From an uncultured Chthonomonas sp. (GTDB lineage Bacteria > Armatimonadota > Chthonomonadetes > Chthonomonadales > CAJBBX01): DNA of 64,000 nucleotides. Positions within the stretch are counted from its first letter, which is position 1. Each line of letters starts with the position of its first letter. The position numbers were made by a program, and so were the translations under genes. Location: assembly GCA_903885605.1 (NCBI GenBank), contig CAISJD010000065.1, positions 1 to 64,000 on the forward strand. Direction: 5' to 3'. Shown here piece after piece: positions 63,214 through 64,000 of this stretch. The notes beneath the pieces are model-generated. The model did no database searches. It had not been told where the DNA came from and saw nothing but the letters and a program-made list of their open reading frames with translations.

Positions 63214-63996
63214 CTACTTGCCCCAGTCGCGAAGGATCTTGATGCAGCGGTCCACGGCTTCCAGCGCCGGGAAGGCGTCGCTCTCGTACTCGACGATGTA
63301 CCACTCGGTGCCGCCCGTGGCCTCGCAGAGGTCGAAGACGGCGCGCCACGGCACATCGTCGGCGCCGATGAGGGGCTTGTAGCCGGCCTCGAAGCCCGCC
63401 GCCGCGGCCTGCACGGTGGAGTAGGGCTTCAGGTGGACCGTGGTCGCCTTACCGGGGTGCCGCCGGAGGATCTCCTCAAGCTTGGCGCCGCCTGCAAGGC
63501 CGTTGCCGGTGTCGAGCTGCATGACGACGCCGGGGCCGGTCTGGTCGAACAGGGCGTCCCACGCGGTGAGGCCGCCGCCCAGGTCGGTGAACTCGGCGTG
63601 GTGGTTGTGGTAGCCGGTCATCATGCCGTGGGGTGCGAGCTTGCCGGCGATGCCGTTGAAGACCTCGGCGGTCTTCCAGCAGGCGTTGGGGCTGTCGCGC
63701 TCGACCTCGTTGATCCAGGGCACGATGAGGAAGCGGTTGCCCAACTCGGCATTGAACTCGATGGTGGCGGCAAGGTTGTCGCCCAGAAGGGTATCCATGC
63801 CGATATGCGTCCCGGCGACCTTCAGGCCTGCGTCGTCGCACATCTTGCGCAGCTCGGCCGCGCTGTAGTTATAGTATCCGGCAAAGTCCACGCCGTCGTA
63901 GCCCATGGCGGCCACCTTGGCGATGGTGCCGGGCAGGTCCCTGGCGCACTCGTCGCGGACGGAATAGAGCTGTACGGCGATCGGTATTTTGGACAC
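63214..63996 (-). CDS. Sugar phosphate isomerase/epimerase-like TIM-barrel protein, possibly 5'-incomplete
   Basis: 260 visible residues with the xylose-isomerase/AP-endonuclease-2 fold: AVQLYSVRDE, GYDGVDFAGYY, TGYHNHHAEF, MQLDTGN and VHLKPYS, giving His, Glu and Asp metal ligands. The GTG at 63996 reads into a plausible family N-terminus (MSKIPIAVQLYSVRD), but only four bases remain in the window, so a slightly longer protein cannot be excluded. It is probably in an operon with the downstream Gfo/Idh/MocA gene. It may isomerise or epimerise a keto-sugar; the substrate is unknown. Confidence 0.88.
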   Translation of the reverse strand: MSKIPIAVQLYSVRDECARDLPGTIAKVAAMGYDGVDFAGYYNYSAAELRKMCDDAGLKVAGTHIGMDTLLGDNLAATIEFNAELGNRFLIVPWINEVERDSPNACWKTAEVFNGIAGKLAPHGMMTGYHNHHAEFTDLGGGLTAWDALFDQTGPGVVMQLDTGNGLAGGAKLEEILRRHPGKATTVHLKPYSTVQAAAAGFEAGYKPLIGADDVPWRAVFDLCEATGGTEWYIVEYESDAFPALEAVDRCIKILRDWGK

Positions 63997-64000
63997 GTGG

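Overview
The window is very GC-rich, densely coding, and carries no recognisable rRNA, tRNA, insertion sequence or CRISPR array. Many starts have strong GGAGG-type ribosome sites. The housekeeping markers are recX, rny and ymdB in the order found in many Gram-positive-type and related genomes, plus a chromosomal parAB pair. The rest is secreted carbohydrate-active proteins, a sulfatase, GntR/LacI-type regulation, a Tat-exported Gfo/Idh/MocA oxidoreductase with a xylose-isomerase-like neighbour, Uma2, and very large sensor kinases. This fits an environmental polysaccharide-degrading bacterium, most likely Armatimonadota. A planctomycete or other PVC-type lineage cannot be excluded from gene content alone.

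Layout. 1-4660: the end of a DUF1573-type exported protein and a large CHASE4/CHASE hybrid kinase. 4644-10852: a sulfatase divergent from a secreted glycerophosphodiesterase fused to a TIM-barrel module, followed by its probable GntR/LacI-hybrid regulator. 11080-20344: a four-gene minus-strand signalling operon of two multi-PAS hybrid kinases and two REC-pseudokinase proteins. 20448-22033: a group II PLP decarboxylase overlapping a two-ACT-domain protein. 22191-28462: a beta-helix protein, a vapBC-type pair and two tandem exported metallophosphoesterases. 28507-34123: an OmpR-type two-component system divergent from a small secreted ORF and a LamG/beta-helix protein, with an unusual repeat-rich promoter between them. 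34149-40240: an exonuclease/endonuclease/phosphatase-fold protein, Uma2, a second PIN toxin pair, a third beta-helix protein and a mazEF-type pair. 40332-45617: a WD40/Ig-like secreted protein, an alpha/beta hydrolase and an aldo/keto reductase. 45649-51589: an SGNH hydrolase, GH43 and GH95 alpha-L-fucosidase operon divergent from a clan-A-like glycosidase. 51723-53847: a small membrane protein and parAB. 53860-58919: a Cache lipoprotein coupled to a SpoIIE-type phosphatase. 59012-63996: ymdB, rny, recX, the oxidoreductase and the sugar isomerase.

How the genes fit together. Much of the cargo looks like scavenging of fucosylated, acetylated and possibly sulfated glycans: GH95, GH43, SGNH esterase, sulfatase, three beta-helix proteins with different carbohydrate-binding additions, and a GDPD/TIM-barrel enzyme. 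It is surrounded by sensors. The most unusual material is regulatory: kinase-like proteins that have lost ATP-binding motifs (one also lost its phospho-histidine), a lipoprotein sensor translationally coupled to a phosphatase with a degenerate C-terminal ATPase-like domain, and a divergent promoter with three separate 11-bp-phased direct-repeat pairs.

No gene-free stretch exceeds about 300 bases. The longest gaps, each about 200-230 bases, are 10853-11079, 25197-25409, 30609-30834 and 35118-35324. Function calls rest on motifs read by eye, without database searches.
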